Assembly: GCF_034424215.1 (NCBI RefSeq) | Contig: NZ_CP139960.1 | Coordinates: 186,001 to 250,000, forward strand | DNA from: Niabella yanshanensis | Lineage (GTDB): Bacteria; Bacteroidota; Bacteroidia; Chitinophagales; Chitinophagaceae | Reading direction: 5' to 3' | DNA length: 64,000 bases | In this document: positions 46,758 through 56,552 of the stretch, piece after piece | Position numbering within the stretch: position 1 is the stretch's first letter | Layout of the letters: every line of letters begins with the position of its first letter | The notes under the pieces: model-generated | What the model saw: the letters and a program-made list of their open reading frames with translations, nothing else | What the model was told of the DNA's origin: nothing | Database searches by the model: none | Program-made: the position numbers and the translations under genes

Positions 46758-47633
46758 ATGAAGCAATTTTATTTATCTCTTATAGCATTCTTTACCTGGG
46801 TCATAGGAATGGCACAATCGGGAGGAGACAGCACCCGGCTTCCTTTAACTGACAGCATCCAGGCTAAAAAGTCTACATTTACGATTGGCGCCGTGTACGC
46901 CAATGATGCCAGTTATTACGGACAGAGATCCGATGAAAGATTGCCTTATGTTGCCCTTGCCGCGGCATACCACCACCGTTCAGGGTTTTATTTGACTGGG
47001 ATGGGATACAGGCTGTTGAATGATTCAGCCCGGCTGGCATCAGCGTATAGTCTTGGTGCGGGATTTTCTTTTCCGCTTGGCAAATCATTCACTGCTGATC
47101 TCAGCTACGACTATAGCATTTACCCCAAATTTTCTCCTTTCCTTCAGGCCGCCAATCCCCATAGCGTCAATCTCACCATAGCGCGTGAGAGCGTTGTGGA
47201 CCTGTCTATTTCAGGGGACTATGCGTTCGGCAAGACCAACGACTTTTTCATCACTCCACAAATCAGCAGGGATATCGACCTTTTCAATATCGGGAGAAAT
47301 GATTTGGTCTCATTCAATCCTTCGCTGGATATGACGGCGGGTACCCAGCACTTTTATGAATACTACCAGGAAGAAAAGGGTATCCGCGACAGCATTCTTG
47401 GCATATTGATGCCGCCTGTCCTCGGAGGCTCTCCTTCGGAACAGAACCCAACAATAAAGACAACCAACCGTTTTGAAATTTTATCTTATAACCTTAAACT
47501 ACCGGTTTCGTATAACCGAAATCACCTGAAGTTGGAAGTTTCGGGACAGTTTTCACTGTTGAGTAAACAGGCACAGAGCCAGCCGGGAAAAGTGAACTCA
47601 TTTTTTAGTGCAGCATTTTACTATCAATTTTAA
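46758..47633 (+). CDS. Outer-membrane beta-barrel protein
   Basis: 291 residues with a signal peptide (MKQFYLSLIAFFTWVIGMAQ). The body has alternating polar and hydrophobic strands, for example FYLTGMGYRLLNDSA, FTADLSYDYSIYPKF and SVNLTIARESVVDLSISGDY, and ends with the aromatic residue FFSAAFYYQF, as outer-membrane barrels do. About twelve strands can be counted. Ligand unknown. It is 5 bp upstream of the response regulator and so is co-transcribed, suggesting it is sensed or controlled by that pair. Confidence 0.78.
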   Translation: MKQFYLSLIAFFTWVIGMAQSGGDSTRLPLTDSIQAKKSTFTIGAVYANDASYYGQRSDERLPYVALAAAYHHRSGFYLTGMGYRLLNDSARLASAYSLGAGFSFPLGKSFTADLSYDYSIYPKFSPFLQAANPHSVNLTIARESVVDLSISGDYAFGKTNDFFITPQISRDIDLFNIGRNDLVSFNPSLDMTAGTQHFYEYYQEEKGIRDSILGILMPPVLGGSPSEQNPTIKTTNRFEILSYNLKLPVSYNRNHLKLEVSGQFSLLSKQAQSQPGKVNSFFSAAFYYQF

Positions 47634-47638
47634 ATATT

Positions 47639-48313
47639 ATGAGAGCACTGATTGTTGAAGACGAACGTGGCATGGCGTTGGAAATGGAGGACTTTCTCAA
47701 TAAGTCTGGATACTCTTGCGAGCTGGCCTTTACCGCCAAACAGGCGCGGATAATGATGGAGGATTCGACATTCGATTTTATTTTACTTGATCTTGGATTG
47801 CCTGATAAGGATGGACTGGCAGTGCTGGAAGAAGCCAAGCTCAACTGTCCTGAAGCATCGTATATTATCATAACAGCCAGGGGCAAAGTGGAAGACAGGA
47901 TAAACGGATTGAACCTGGGTGCAGATGATTACTTATCAAAGCCATTTTCGTTGCTCGAATTGCAATCGCGCATGCAGGCCATTACCCGCAGGAAATCAGG
48001 CTTGAAAGAATCCCGGATTGAATTAGGCGATTTTACCTTGCTGCTCAATCAGCGTACAGCGAAATGGGGGGAGCAGGAAATAGATCTCTCCAGGAAAGAA
48101 TTTGATCTTTTAAGTTATATGGCGCTTCATAAAAACCGGCCACTTACCCGCTTTCAATTGAGTGAACATATATGGGGTAATCTTTCAGATGATGACTATG
48201 ACTCCAATTTTATAGATGTTCACATTAAAAATATCCGTAAAAAAATGAGCAGCTATGGGGAAACAGAATGGCTGCAAACCATACGTGGTGTAGGGTATAA
48301 AATTAAATTATAA
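47639..48313 (+). CDS. OmpR-family response regulator
   Basis: 224 residues. The receiver domain (1-115) has acidic pocket E7-D8, phosphorylation site D51 in FILLDLGLPDKDG, T79 (IITARGKVEDR) and K101 in LSKPF. The DNA-binding winged helix (130-224) has DLSRKEFDLLSYMALHKNRP and TIRGVGYKIKL. It should be phosphorylated by the kinase 11 bp downstream. Target genes probably include the three exported proteins directly upstream. Confidence 0.95.
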   Translation: MRALIVEDERGMALEMEDFLNKSGYSCELAFTAKQARIMMEDSTFDFILLDLGLPDKDGLAVLEEAKLNCPEASYIIITARGKVEDRINGLNLGADDYLSKPFSLLELQSRMQAITRRKSGLKESRIELGDFTLLLNQRTAKWGEQEIDLSRKEFDLLSYMALHKNRPLTRFQLSEHIWGNLSDDDYDSNFIDVHIKNIRKKMSSYGETEWLQTIRGVGYKIKL

Positions 48314-48324
48314 ACTGCCGTTGC

Positions 48325-49653
48325 GTGAAACTGATTACAAAACTTACGTTGTTTACCACTATTTCAAAGGCAGTAATTGTATTGCTGTTTGTATGGTTGC
48401 TACCTTCAATGGTGGAAGGGGTTGCTTCTGACTACACTAATTATCTGTTAAAGCAACAGGAAAAAAAAGTATTTGTTACTATTCAAGAAAATGGGATTGA
48501 TTATTACCTGGAGGGAGATTCCTCCTATGGCAGCTATACGATGCTGAAGGAAGAATACATTTCGCTGGAACAGAATAATCATTTGACCATGCCAGACACC
48601 CTGCTGACATCAAAGCGAATGATAGAAGGAGATACTTTAACCTACCGGCTGCTGGTTCGGAACTTTGAGTACGACGGCAAATCCTATATATTGGAAATCG
48701 GGAAAGCGCTCGCATCTATCAACCAATACGATAAGCCCTTACAAAGAATAGCCTTATCGGTGCTATTGATACTGGTCCTATTAACACTAATTACGGATTT
48801 AGGATTTACGCATGTAGTGTTACGACCTTTGAAACGTATTATACGCAGTAAGTTGTATTCACCAAAATTTCCGTACAATGAAAAGCTGGAGCCGGTTGCT
48901 ACATCCACTTCAGATTTTAGCTACCTTGATGAAGCGTTGATCAACCTGATGCACCGGATCACAGCCGACTTTGAAAGAGAGCGGGCATTTACTTCAAACG
49001 CCTCTCATGAACTGATGACTCCGATGGGAATCCTCCAGAATAAAATGGAAAACATTATGCTTTCTACGGAGGATCGGGATGTATTAGAAAAGGTATCAGT
49101 GATGATGAAAACGCTCGGCAGGTTAAAAAAGATAGTGAATTCCCTGTTGCTGATTTCGCGGATTGAGAACAATCAATATGCCAGGCAGGATACAATTGCG
49201 CTTGCTCCGATGATTTCGGAAATGATGAAAGAGTTGGAACCGCTTATGGAGGAAAAAGGAATAAGGTACACTACTTATATTCCTAATGATATCATCGTAA
49301 AATCGGCTAGCAAGGATTTGCTTTTTCAACTATTGTATAATCTGCTTACCAATGCCATCCGGTATAACAGAACCGGAGGGAGCATTGAAATTAGCGGCAA
49401 CTATTCTCCCGAAGAAAAATATGTGATAATAATTAGGGATACAGGAATCGGAATTGAGGCAGGGGAATTACCCTACATATTTGATCGGTTTAAAAAAACA
49501 TCTTCATCCTGTTCCAGCAGCAATGGGCTTGGCCTTTCTATCGTAAAAAGTATTGCTGATTTTCATGGCATTGAAATAAAAGTTTCATCGGTGAGGCATC
49601 ACGGAAGCAGCTTCTTTGTTGGCTTCCCTCAGATGATGGTGAACCTGCAGTGA
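48325..49653 (+). CDS. Membrane sensor histidine kinase
   Basis: Two membrane segments (about 10-28 and 141-160) enclose a sensor domain of about 110 residues (NNHLTMPDTLLTSKRMIEGD). The dimerisation region has the H-box SNASHELMTPMGILQNKME with H228. The ATPase domain shows NLLTNAIRYN (N box), RDTGIGIEAGELPYIFDRFK (G1, F) and NGLGLSIVKSI (G2). A classical HAMP is not evident between segment 2 and the H-box. The GTG start is at 48325. It pairs with the OmpR regulator. The sensor ligand is unknown. Confidence 0.93.
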   Translation: MKLITKLTLFTTISKAVIVLLFVWLLPSMVEGVASDYTNYLLKQQEKKVFVTIQENGIDYYLEGDSSYGSYTMLKEEYISLEQNNHLTMPDTLLTSKRMIEGDTLTYRLLVRNFEYDGKSYILEIGKALASINQYDKPLQRIALSVLLILVLLTLITDLGFTHVVLRPLKRIIRSKLYSPKFPYNEKLEPVATSTSDFSYLDEALINLMHRITADFERERAFTSNASHELMTPMGILQNKMENIMLSTEDRDVLEKVSVMMKTLGRLKKIVNSLLLISRIENNQYARQDTIALAPMISEMMKELEPLMEEKGIRYTTYIPNDIIVKSASKDLLFQLLYNLLTNAIRYNRTGGSIEISGNYSPEEKYVIIIRDTGIGIEAGELPYIFDRFKKTSSSCSSSNGLGLSIVKSIADFHGIEIKVSSVRHHGSSFFVGFPQMMVNLQ

Positions 49654-50177
49654 CGGGGATCGAAATGACTGAGATTAAAAAAAGTGTGGAAAATACTTCC
49701 CCAAATCCGGACCCGATATTTTGGATATTCTAACTTATTTTCTTATTTGTTAAACATTATGTAATCATAAATAGAGGCAGAGTTCAAATAAGTGAGCAAA
49801 AGCCTCCGCTGGCAAATTATTATCGCTCTATCCAATCCCTAACTTGCTTCGCTCTTTCCGGCTAATTAAAGGCTTCCGGGATTCAGGTTAAACGAATGGC
49901 TCAAAATGCAGACAAGCTTTAAAGTTACCAACATTTACCGATTGGCGCCAAAGAACCGCAGCGAATCTACTGGTTGTTGCACTTCAACCCGTACTGTACA
50001 GAATGCATTCGTGATTGGTAAGCTCTTATAAAATAATTGATATCGTAATAGCGATAAATAGAAAGAAATTAAGATTTAAGTGTTTTTTATAGGTTAACAA
50101 CGGCCGGTTCTTTTTAGAGCTGACCTTTTCAAAAAATGAAAATTATCATTAATTTAGCGTAAACTAAAACAACTGAA
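49654..50177. other. Gene-free stretch with right repeat arm
   Basis: Holds the right copy of the 204-bp repeat (49923-50126). A start-less frame before it reads HLPIGAKEPQRIYWLLHFNP and then CTECIRDW, ending at about 50020. Otherwise no gene or terminator. Confidence 0.4.
49923..50126 (+). repeat. Diverged 204-bp direct repeat, right copy
   Basis: The mate of 44853-45056, same orientation and same length. It ends about 50 bases before the start of the exported protein at 50178. It differs from the left copy by many substitutions and a few small indels, so it is an old duplication or a relic, not a recent transposon target. Confidence 0.65.
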
Positions 50178-51218
50178 ATGAACCCTCTAAAAGCCGCCGG
50201 TATACTGTTATTGTGCTTACTGCTTTCCCCGTCATTCGGTTTTTCTCAAATCGTTAACAGCAATCAAAACATTGTCGCAGAATTTTATGACGCCAGAATA
50301 AATAATATTGAGATTAATGGCGCTAAGGCAGCAGGGCAGGTTCGTTTGGCCAGGCTTCCCTCTTGGCCATACCAGTTTTTAAATTGCAGGGAAGAGAAGA
50401 TTTCAGCAAAAAAGAATAACGCATTGTTTTTTAGCCTGGGCTTGACAAATACAAACAATGAAATGTTTAACGTAAATAAGTTTAACTTCAAAAGGAACAA
50501 TGGAGTTTCGACTGGTATTACGTTCCAGCATTCTTTTAGTGAGGTGTATTTGGGCTGTGACTCGGTCAATCAAAACCCACACCATTTGAAGTCTTTTCTT
50601 GTATCTTTAGATTACAGATTTGATAAATTTTATGGGTATGATCCAGGATCCCAAAAGGAAACTATTAAAACCCCACATGTAATGGGGTTACGGGCCTCTT
50701 ATAGTCTTTACTATTTTAATTATCGAAGTAGAGCGAAAGTGAAATATACATTCATCCCAACACTATCCGGAAGATTCAACTTCAAAGATTATAATTCTAC
50801 AAAACTTTTAAACTATTTGAAGAATGAGAATACCACAAATGATGGTAATGTGGTATTTACAAATAGTACCAAATTTGATGGTAAGTATGGTGTTGTCGAT
50901 AATAGTATTACCACTGGGAATTTGTCATTATCGCTCCCATTGGTATTCGCAAAATTTTCTGAATCTCTACCATCTTTTGCACCTACTCCGTACATCACCT
51001 ACACCGTATATGAAGGGGATAAACCAAAAGTTAATGGCGGAATTGCTTTTGGTTTTTTATCTAAAGCACTCGTTGATCCGGAAACTCAAATAACCGATGG
51101 TAGTTATTTTAAAAAGTTTGTAGTTTCTTCGAGCGTTTCAGTTGGCGTAGATTGGAACTATCAGAATGGTGCGGGAAGTCGTCCTAATTATTTTGTTGCT
51201 GGAAGTATAAAATTGTAG
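50178..51218 (+). CDS. Exported protein, probable outer-membrane beta-barrel
   Basis: 346 residues with a signal peptide (AAGILLLCLLLSPSFGFSQ). The mature part is rich in aromatic and alternating residues (NALFFSLGLTNTNNEMFNVN, GVSTGITFQHSFSEVYLG, FLVSLDYRFDKFYGYD, SVGVDWNYQNGAGSRPNYFV) and ends in AGSIKL, which suggests a barrel. No domain was recognised. It stands alone after the right repeat arm. Confidence 0.65.
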   Translation: MNPLKAAGILLLCLLLSPSFGFSQIVNSNQNIVAEFYDARINNIEINGAKAAGQVRLARLPSWPYQFLNCREEKISAKKNNALFFSLGLTNTNNEMFNVNKFNFKRNNGVSTGITFQHSFSEVYLGCDSVNQNPHHLKSFLVSLDYRFDKFYGYDPGSQKETIKTPHVMGLRASYSLYYFNYRSRAKVKYTFIPTLSGRFNFKDYNSTKLLNYLKNENTTNDGNVVFTNSTKFDGKYGVVDNSITTGNLSLSLPLVFAKFSESLPSFAPTPYITYTVYEGDKPKVNGGIAFGFLSKALVDPETQITDGSYFKKFVVSSSVSVGVDWNYQNGAGSRPNYFVAGSIKL

Positions 51219-51288
51219 GCATTTTAAACCGGTATTTTTAATCGTTCATTTGTAAACTACCAATTAGTTTTTTTAATATTTTATATAT

Positions 51289-51310
51289 AGCCCTCAAGTA
51301 ATTGAGGGCT
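51289..51310. other. Perfect hairpin in intergenic gap (51219-51642)
   Basis: AGCCCTCAA pairs perfectly with TTGAGGGCT around a 4-base loop. No T-run follows on the plus strand, but the minus strand continues into an A/T-rich tract. It may end the gene at 50178 in an atypical way. The rest of the 424-bp gap shows no gene. Confidence 0.5.
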
Positions 51311-51642
51311 CGACTGAACGCTTTAAGAATAAGGTGTTTCAGATTCCAATAAAGCAGTAATGTATCAAACCGTTGATTATCCAAATGGCTAACATGAACC
51401 CAAGACTAAGCCAAAAGAAACTATACCGTAAAAAATGAATACCAATGCTACATGCGGAGTTTGAAAATATGCTTAATTCGAATATAAACCCTTTTATTTG
51501 CTGATTGCGTATTTAAGTTGTCAAATAATCTTTTTATTTTGATGTCAGCAATTAACAAAAATGGTTGATAAGAGGACCTTACATTTCAGACTTTGCAGGA
51601 TGGGGCCATTGATATTAAACTATTACCTACCTTCGCGGCACT

Positions 51643-52011
51643 TTGCAAAAGATCGTTGCAGCAATATTAATTTTAGCCTTCCTTGGACAAAGCTTCAACC
51701 AGTACTGGTATTTTCTTGATTACCTGGTTGAAAAAAAGGAATATATTGCCCGATGCGAAAATAAAGCCCGTCCACAGATGCATTGTAATGGGCAATGCCA
51801 ACTGATGAAGAAAATAAGGGCGCAACAGGACAAAGAGCAGGGGCGCCCACCTGAGTTAAAGTTGGCTGGCAAATCTGAAATTATTCCACCTGTTAATGAA
51901 TCGTTGTTGCCGCCTGTTGGTGAGCATTTAGACAGGCAGCCTCTCCCTACCTGCACCATGACCTTACCAAAAGGTCAGCCCTCTTTGCTGTTTCGCCCGC
52001 CTGTCATTTGA
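51643..52011 (+). CDS. Small membrane-anchored protein with CxxxC motif
   Basis: 122 residues from a TTG start. One hydrophobic segment (4-26) is followed by YIARCENKARPQMHCNGQCQ, with C38, H47, C48 and C52. The Cys/His pattern looks like a metal site, and the same motif is common in small Bacteroidota proteins that precede outer-membrane receptors. The rest is Pro-rich (IIPPVNESLLPP). It lies 125 bp upstream of a TonB receptor whose partner carries a metal-associated YHS domain. A copper-related role is inferred. The motif TACCTTCG, near a -7 box, lies just upstream. Confidence 0.6.
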   Translation: MQKIVAAILILAFLGQSFNQYWYFLDYLVEKKEYIARCENKARPQMHCNGQCQLMKKIRAQQDKEQGRPPELKLAGKSEIIPPVNESLLPPVGEHLDRQPLPTCTMTLPKGQPSLLFRPPVI

Positions 52012-52136
52012 TGATTTTCTTTATTTGTTTTGGCTTGACTTTAGATAGTCAGTGAATTGATCTCTAGAAGCAATATAATAGTCTTATTATATCCTTGTCT
52101 TAATAGGTCGCAATCTCTTACATTTTAATCATTTAA

Positions 52137-54476
52137 ATGAAATTTCTTGCACTTTGTGTGGGGATGCTATATATCGGCATGCTGCATGCACAGACGGCTA
52201 TCCGGGGTAAAATAACCGATCAGCAAACAGGTGAAGCGCTTTCCGGAGCGACAGTAAAAGCAGGAACGCTGGTGACTATGACTTCAGCGGATGGAACTTT
52301 TACCATAGAACTTCAACAAGGAGTGGCCTATCTAACGGCTTCTTTTACGGGCTATGAAACAATGCGTGTTCCATTATCGTCCCAACAACCCTATCTTTTA
52401 ATATCATTGGCAAGCAATAATGTGAATTTAAGCACTGTTTCTGTTACAGGTTATCAAACTAACCGGAAACTTTTAGAAACTGCAGGCTCAATTGGCATCT
52501 TAAATGCCGCTTCACTTCAACGCGGCGATAATATGGATATTATGGCTGCATTGAATACCATTCCTGGCGTAAAAATGGAAGCCTATACAGCAGGAAATTA
52601 CAGGATTTCAATAAGGGGAAGTTTAATTAATAATCCATGGGGAATCAGGAATCTGCGTGTTTACTGGAACGATATACCGTTGTCATCTCCGGATGGTACG
52701 GCGCAAAAAAGCATCGACTTCGACCCGGCTATAATTGGCTCTGTAGAGATATTGAAGGGGCCATCAGGAAGTATGTTTGGCGCGGGAAATGGAGGAGTGC
52801 TCCTTATCAAAAACTCAAAAGCTGCGATAGGGCAAAATACATTGGAGGCTGGCTATACTGCCGGATCCTATGGGTTTAACCGCCTTGAGACAGCTTACAA
52901 AGTTGCGGACAGCAGTTTTAATATATCGGCCAACATCATCCGGCAACGTTATGATGGTTACCGTGAAAATAATTGGGGGAACAAGGATGTTGTAAATATC
53001 TTCTCAGAATACAGTCCTGGTAAAAACAGGAAGATCAGTTTTTTTGTTACACATGCCGGGGGTAGTCTGGGTATTGCGGGAGGATTGACCCAGGGCCAGA
53101 TGGATTTGATGCCCAGACAGGCTGTCATATATAATAAGGAGAACAAAATTTCTGTGAAGAAATACGATGCTACATCGGTTGGCGCTTCGCAGACCTATGA
53201 ATTCAACGACAGGTTTTTCAATACAACAAGTATATACGGTAATTTTCAAACCTACGATCATCCTTTTGGGTCAGGTATCTATTATAATGGTTATTTGAAG
53301 GAAAGCTTATCAGGTTATGGTGCTAGAACAAAGTTCCGGTATGCTGCCGACCTGGGCAATATTAAAAGCCGGTTTAGCGTGGGAGCGGAATACCAGTACC
53401 AGCACCAGTTGGGGAATACTTTCGCTGTTATTAATGATGTGCCCCGAACATGGCCCGAACCGGGAGCGTTGCGCCAAAATGATATTGTCGTATCGAAATC
53501 GAATTCCTTGTTTGCGCAGGCAGAGCTGGACCTGCCTTTGGGTATATTCTTCACTGCAGGTGCCAGTTTCAACCGTTTATCATACGATATCCTGGATCTT
53601 TTTAAAGATTCGATGCATGTAAATTACTCCGGATTATTAAAGTTTCCGGACCGGATTTCTCCCAGGGTTGGACTTGTAAAGAAAATCACTCAAACTGTGG
53701 CGGTACATGCCAGTATGAGCTACGGTTACTCTCCGCCGCCTGTGTCTCAAATCAATAACTATGACGGAACACTAAACATCGACATCAAACCGGAGGATGG
53801 TCGTAATTATGAGCTCGGACTGAGAGGAGGATTATTTAAAAACCGTTTCAATTTCGATATAAGCGGTTATCAAATGCATCTGAAAAATGCGATCGTTCCG
53901 GTAGCAAGACCTAATGGTACCACAGCCTATAGAAATGCAGGCGCCACTAACCAAAAAGGAATAGAGGCGTTACTATCTTATGTGGCTATCAGTAACTCTG
54001 AAAAACACTTGTCATTTTTGAAAATTTGGGCAAGTTATAGTTATAATGACTACAGATTTACAGATTATAAAACCCAATCCTTTGATTGGGCGTCTTCCTC
54101 GGTAATAACTTTAGATAACTCGGGCAAACAGGTAACAGGTGTGGTGCCGCACAGTTTGTCTGCGGGAGTTGACATGGATACGAATTGGGGTTTCTTTAGT
54201 AATCTTGTTTATTATTATTACGAAAAGATCCCGCTAAATGATGCCAATACCTACTTTTCAAATCCTTATTCTTTACTGAATGGAAAGCTTGGATACCGCA
54301 GGGCAATCGGACCCCTGGGTTGCGAAATCTTTGCAGGAATAAATAATGCATTTAACGCACAATATTCGTCATTGATACTCTATAATGCAGATGCCAACGG
54401 TATCCCGCCGCAGTTTTTTAATCCCTCACCGGGTATTAACTATTATTCAGGTTTAAAACTTAAATATAATTTCTAA
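52137..54476 (+). CDS. TonB-dependent outer-membrane receptor
   Basis: 779 residues: signal peptide (MLYIGMLHAQ), a carboxypeptidase-regulatory-like domain at about 20-100 (IRGKITDQQTGEALSGATVK), a plug domain with YRISIRGSLINNPWGIRNLR and VEILKGPSGSMFGAGNGGVL, and a barrel to the final YYSGLKLKYNF. It is smaller than SusC and lacks the SusC signature and a SusD partner, so it belongs to the siderophore/metal receptor group. Substrate not determined. It overlaps the next gene by one base (TAATG), so the two are coupled. Confidence 0.92.
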   Translation: MKFLALCVGMLYIGMLHAQTAIRGKITDQQTGEALSGATVKAGTLVTMTSADGTFTIELQQGVAYLTASFTGYETMRVPLSSQQPYLLISLASNNVNLSTVSVTGYQTNRKLLETAGSIGILNAASLQRGDNMDIMAALNTIPGVKMEAYTAGNYRISIRGSLINNPWGIRNLRVYWNDIPLSSPDGTAQKSIDFDPAIIGSVEILKGPSGSMFGAGNGGVLLIKNSKAAIGQNTLEAGYTAGSYGFNRLETAYKVADSSFNISANIIRQRYDGYRENNWGNKDVVNIFSEYSPGKNRKISFFVTHAGGSLGIAGGLTQGQMDLMPRQAVIYNKENKISVKKYDATSVGASQTYEFNDRFFNTTSIYGNFQTYDHPFGSGIYYNGYLKESLSGYGARTKFRYAADLGNIKSRFSVGAEYQYQHQLGNTFAVINDVPRTWPEPGALRQNDIVVSKSNSLFAQAELDLPLGIFFTAGASFNRLSYDILDLFKDSMHVNYSGLLKFPDRISPRVGLVKKITQTVAVHASMSYGYSPPPVSQINNYDGTLNIDIKPEDGRNYELGLRGGLFKNRFNFDISGYQMHLKNAIVPVARPNGTTAYRNAGATNQKGIEALLSYVAISNSEKHLSFLKIWASYSYNDYRFTDYKTQSFDWASSSVITLDNSGKQVTGVVPHSLSAGVDMDTNWGFFSNLVYYYYEKIPLNDANTYFSNPYSLLNGKLGYRRAIGPLGCEIFAGINNAFNAQYSSLILYNADANGIPPQFFNPSPGINYYSGLKLKYNF

Positions 54477-55891
54477 TGAAGCTGTATATTTTTTTGATTG
54501 TTATGGTGTTTCTGTTATCCTGTGGTACTGAAAACAACAAAGGCAATACATCACAACAGGCCCTGTCGATTTCCGACTCTTTAAATCTAGCGGGATGTGT
54601 TAGCCTGACAAGTGACGAGAACAACCATCTTGTGATCAGTTGGACTGAAACAGAAACAGAAAGTAAAAAGAAGCATTTTTACATGGCTACTTTTGATGAA
54701 TTGACCAAAGCTTTTTTAACCAGGGTGTCTATACCGGTTGAGCAGAACGTGGCCTTGCACGAAGAAGGCATGCCGAAAATTGCTATTAAAGGGGATGGTA
54801 CTATTATTGCTGTTTACGAAACCTCCACGCCCAGTGAGAAAAATAAGTTTGCAGGAGACGTTAGGTATATTGTATCAATGGACAAAGGGAAGACCTGGAC
54901 GCTTCCCCGGTATCTGCACCAGGATACAGTCGCCGGGAAGAGTCATTCTTTCGCAACGATAACAAGGTTGGGGGATGGGGAAATAGGCGCTTGCTGGCTG
55001 GATGCATCCTTAAGTAAAATTAGTAAAGGGAGGCCAGTGAAGTTTGCAAAAACAAGTGCTGCAAATGCCTTTGGGAATGAACAGCTCGTTGATTCGGTTG
55101 CCTGTGAATGTTGTCGGATAGCCATTGGAGGTCATCCTGACGGCAGGCTGGCAATAGCTTTTCGGGATATTATTAATGATTCGATACGGGACTTATCTAT
55201 AATAACTTCAAACGATAACGGAAAAAACTTTAGCGGAGCAATACCATTTAGTAATGATGGATGGGTAATCGATGGTTGTCCTCATAATGGTCCGTCTGTT
55301 TCAATAGGCGAAAAAAATATTTATGTTACCTGGTTTACCGGTGGAACTCAGAAAGGAGTGTATTATGGAAAATTAGGGGATCAAATGCAGTTATCATATA
55401 AACGGCTGATGAGTGCGCAAGGTAGATTCATACAATTATGCCAGTTGCCGGATGATAGCTCTGTTGTTACTTTCAACGAAGCCCGCGTTGAAGGTGACCT
55501 CCATTATAACAGAATCATGTTACATAAAATGACAAAGGGAAAAGCGTATAGCTTTGAAATAGATGGCCGAAGGTCTCTGGCCACTTATCCTGTTGTAAAA
55601 GCGCTATCTGCTGATAAAGTTATGGTAGCCTGGAGCCAGGACGATAAGATCTATTACCAGGTAGTAGATGTGAGTGCAATTAAGCAGCCGGTTCCGGATG
55701 TTCAGCCAGCTGCAGGCGTTATCCTTTCAAATCCGGCAACTATCAAGACTTCGAATCCAACCGATCCTGTATGTGGAATGACTATCGGAGGCCACGCTTC
55801 GCTTACGGCAACATACCAGGCAAAAGTGATGGGCTTTTGCTCAGATATCTGCAGGGATAAATTTATCAAAGATCCGGCTGCCTTTGATTGA
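54476..55891 (+). CDS. Lipoprotein with sialidase-like repeats and C-terminal YHS domain
   Basis: 471 residues. Lipobox MVFLLSC, then a beta-propeller-like body in which BNR/Asp-box-like segments appear (VSMDKGKTWTLPRYLHQD and ITSNDNGKNFSGAIPFS). The C-terminal 45 residues are a YHS domain: DPVCGMTIGGHASLTATYQA then GFCSDICRDKFIKDPAAFD. YHS domains occur in copper P-type ATPases and heavy-metal proteins. The middle has VACECCRIAIGGH, another Cys cluster. A surface metal-binding or receptor-partner role is inferred. No catalytic Arg triad was verified, so true sialidase activity is unlikely. Confidence 0.82.
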   Translation: MKLYIFLIVMVFLLSCGTENNKGNTSQQALSISDSLNLAGCVSLTSDENNHLVISWTETETESKKKHFYMATFDELTKAFLTRVSIPVEQNVALHEEGMPKIAIKGDGTIIAVYETSTPSEKNKFAGDVRYIVSMDKGKTWTLPRYLHQDTVAGKSHSFATITRLGDGEIGACWLDASLSKISKGRPVKFAKTSAANAFGNEQLVDSVACECCRIAIGGHPDGRLAIAFRDIINDSIRDLSIITSNDNGKNFSGAIPFSNDGWVIDGCPHNGPSVSIGEKNIYVTWFTGGTQKGVYYGKLGDQMQLSYKRLMSAQGRFIQLCQLPDDSSVVTFNEARVEGDLHYNRIMLHKMTKGKAYSFEIDGRRSLATYPVVKALSADKVMVAWSQDDKIYYQVVDVSAIKQPVPDVQPAAGVILSNPATIKTSNPTDPVCGMTIGGHASLTATYQAKVMGFCSDICRDKFIKDPAAFD

Positions 55892-56552
55892 ATACACCTA
55901 TTTGGTTGACGAAGGAGAAGGCGCTTAATTCAGATTTCTATAGTTGAACTTGAGGTGATCAAAAAGGGTAATTGGGTTGCTATACAGTTGTCTGTTGCCA
56001 ATTCAAAACCATTTGCAAGACCTCCATCGAACCAACCAACTGCCCGGAATAAGAGAGATTTTTACAAACAGGTTACCGCACGGCAGCCGGTAACGAGGCA
56101 TTTCAAACTCCTTCAACTGATGATCAACGAATGGCTATCCAGCTGCCAGGGTCGTGTCCTGGGATTTAATATTTGAGCATTTCCCGTTCCTGGCAAAAAG
56201 AACAAGTGAGCTGAGATTATTTTTCGATCAATTTGCTGAATTCATGGAGTGGAACAGGGCGTTCATCGAAAATTGAGTTAAAACAAGCATATTGATGAAT
56301 ACTTTGCATCACATCCGGATGTGGAATGTTACTCTAAGTTCTGGCAAACACCCCGGAAATTCGGCACCGAGGCAGCCTTTAAGCCAGGAGCCCGGTGCAG
56401 TCTTTTTAACCATTTAAAGATATAGCGATGAATAGTGTCATTAGAGCGTCGAAAAAGGTGATAAGGAGATTATCCCGGCCATTAAATGATGATCCATAAT
56501 ATAAATATTGATTTACAACTTGTAAAGCCCCACTTAAGCCCAATCTCTAAAC
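55892..56552. other. Gene-poor stretch with coding debris
   Basis: No intact gene in 661 bp. Short segments look like pieces of coding sequence in different frames, for example HFKLLQLMINEWLSSCQGR near 56100-56160 and YSKFWQTPRKFGTEAAFKPG near 56330-56400. Families cannot be named. No terminator recognised. Confidence 0.35.

Noticed and set aside
51289-51310. Rho-independent terminator after the gene at 50178
   Set aside because: The hairpin is perfect but no T-run follows on the plus strand, so I list it only as a hairpin.
55955-56176. Plus-strand 73-codon frame as a gene
   Set aside because: No signal, domain or start context; composition fits debris.
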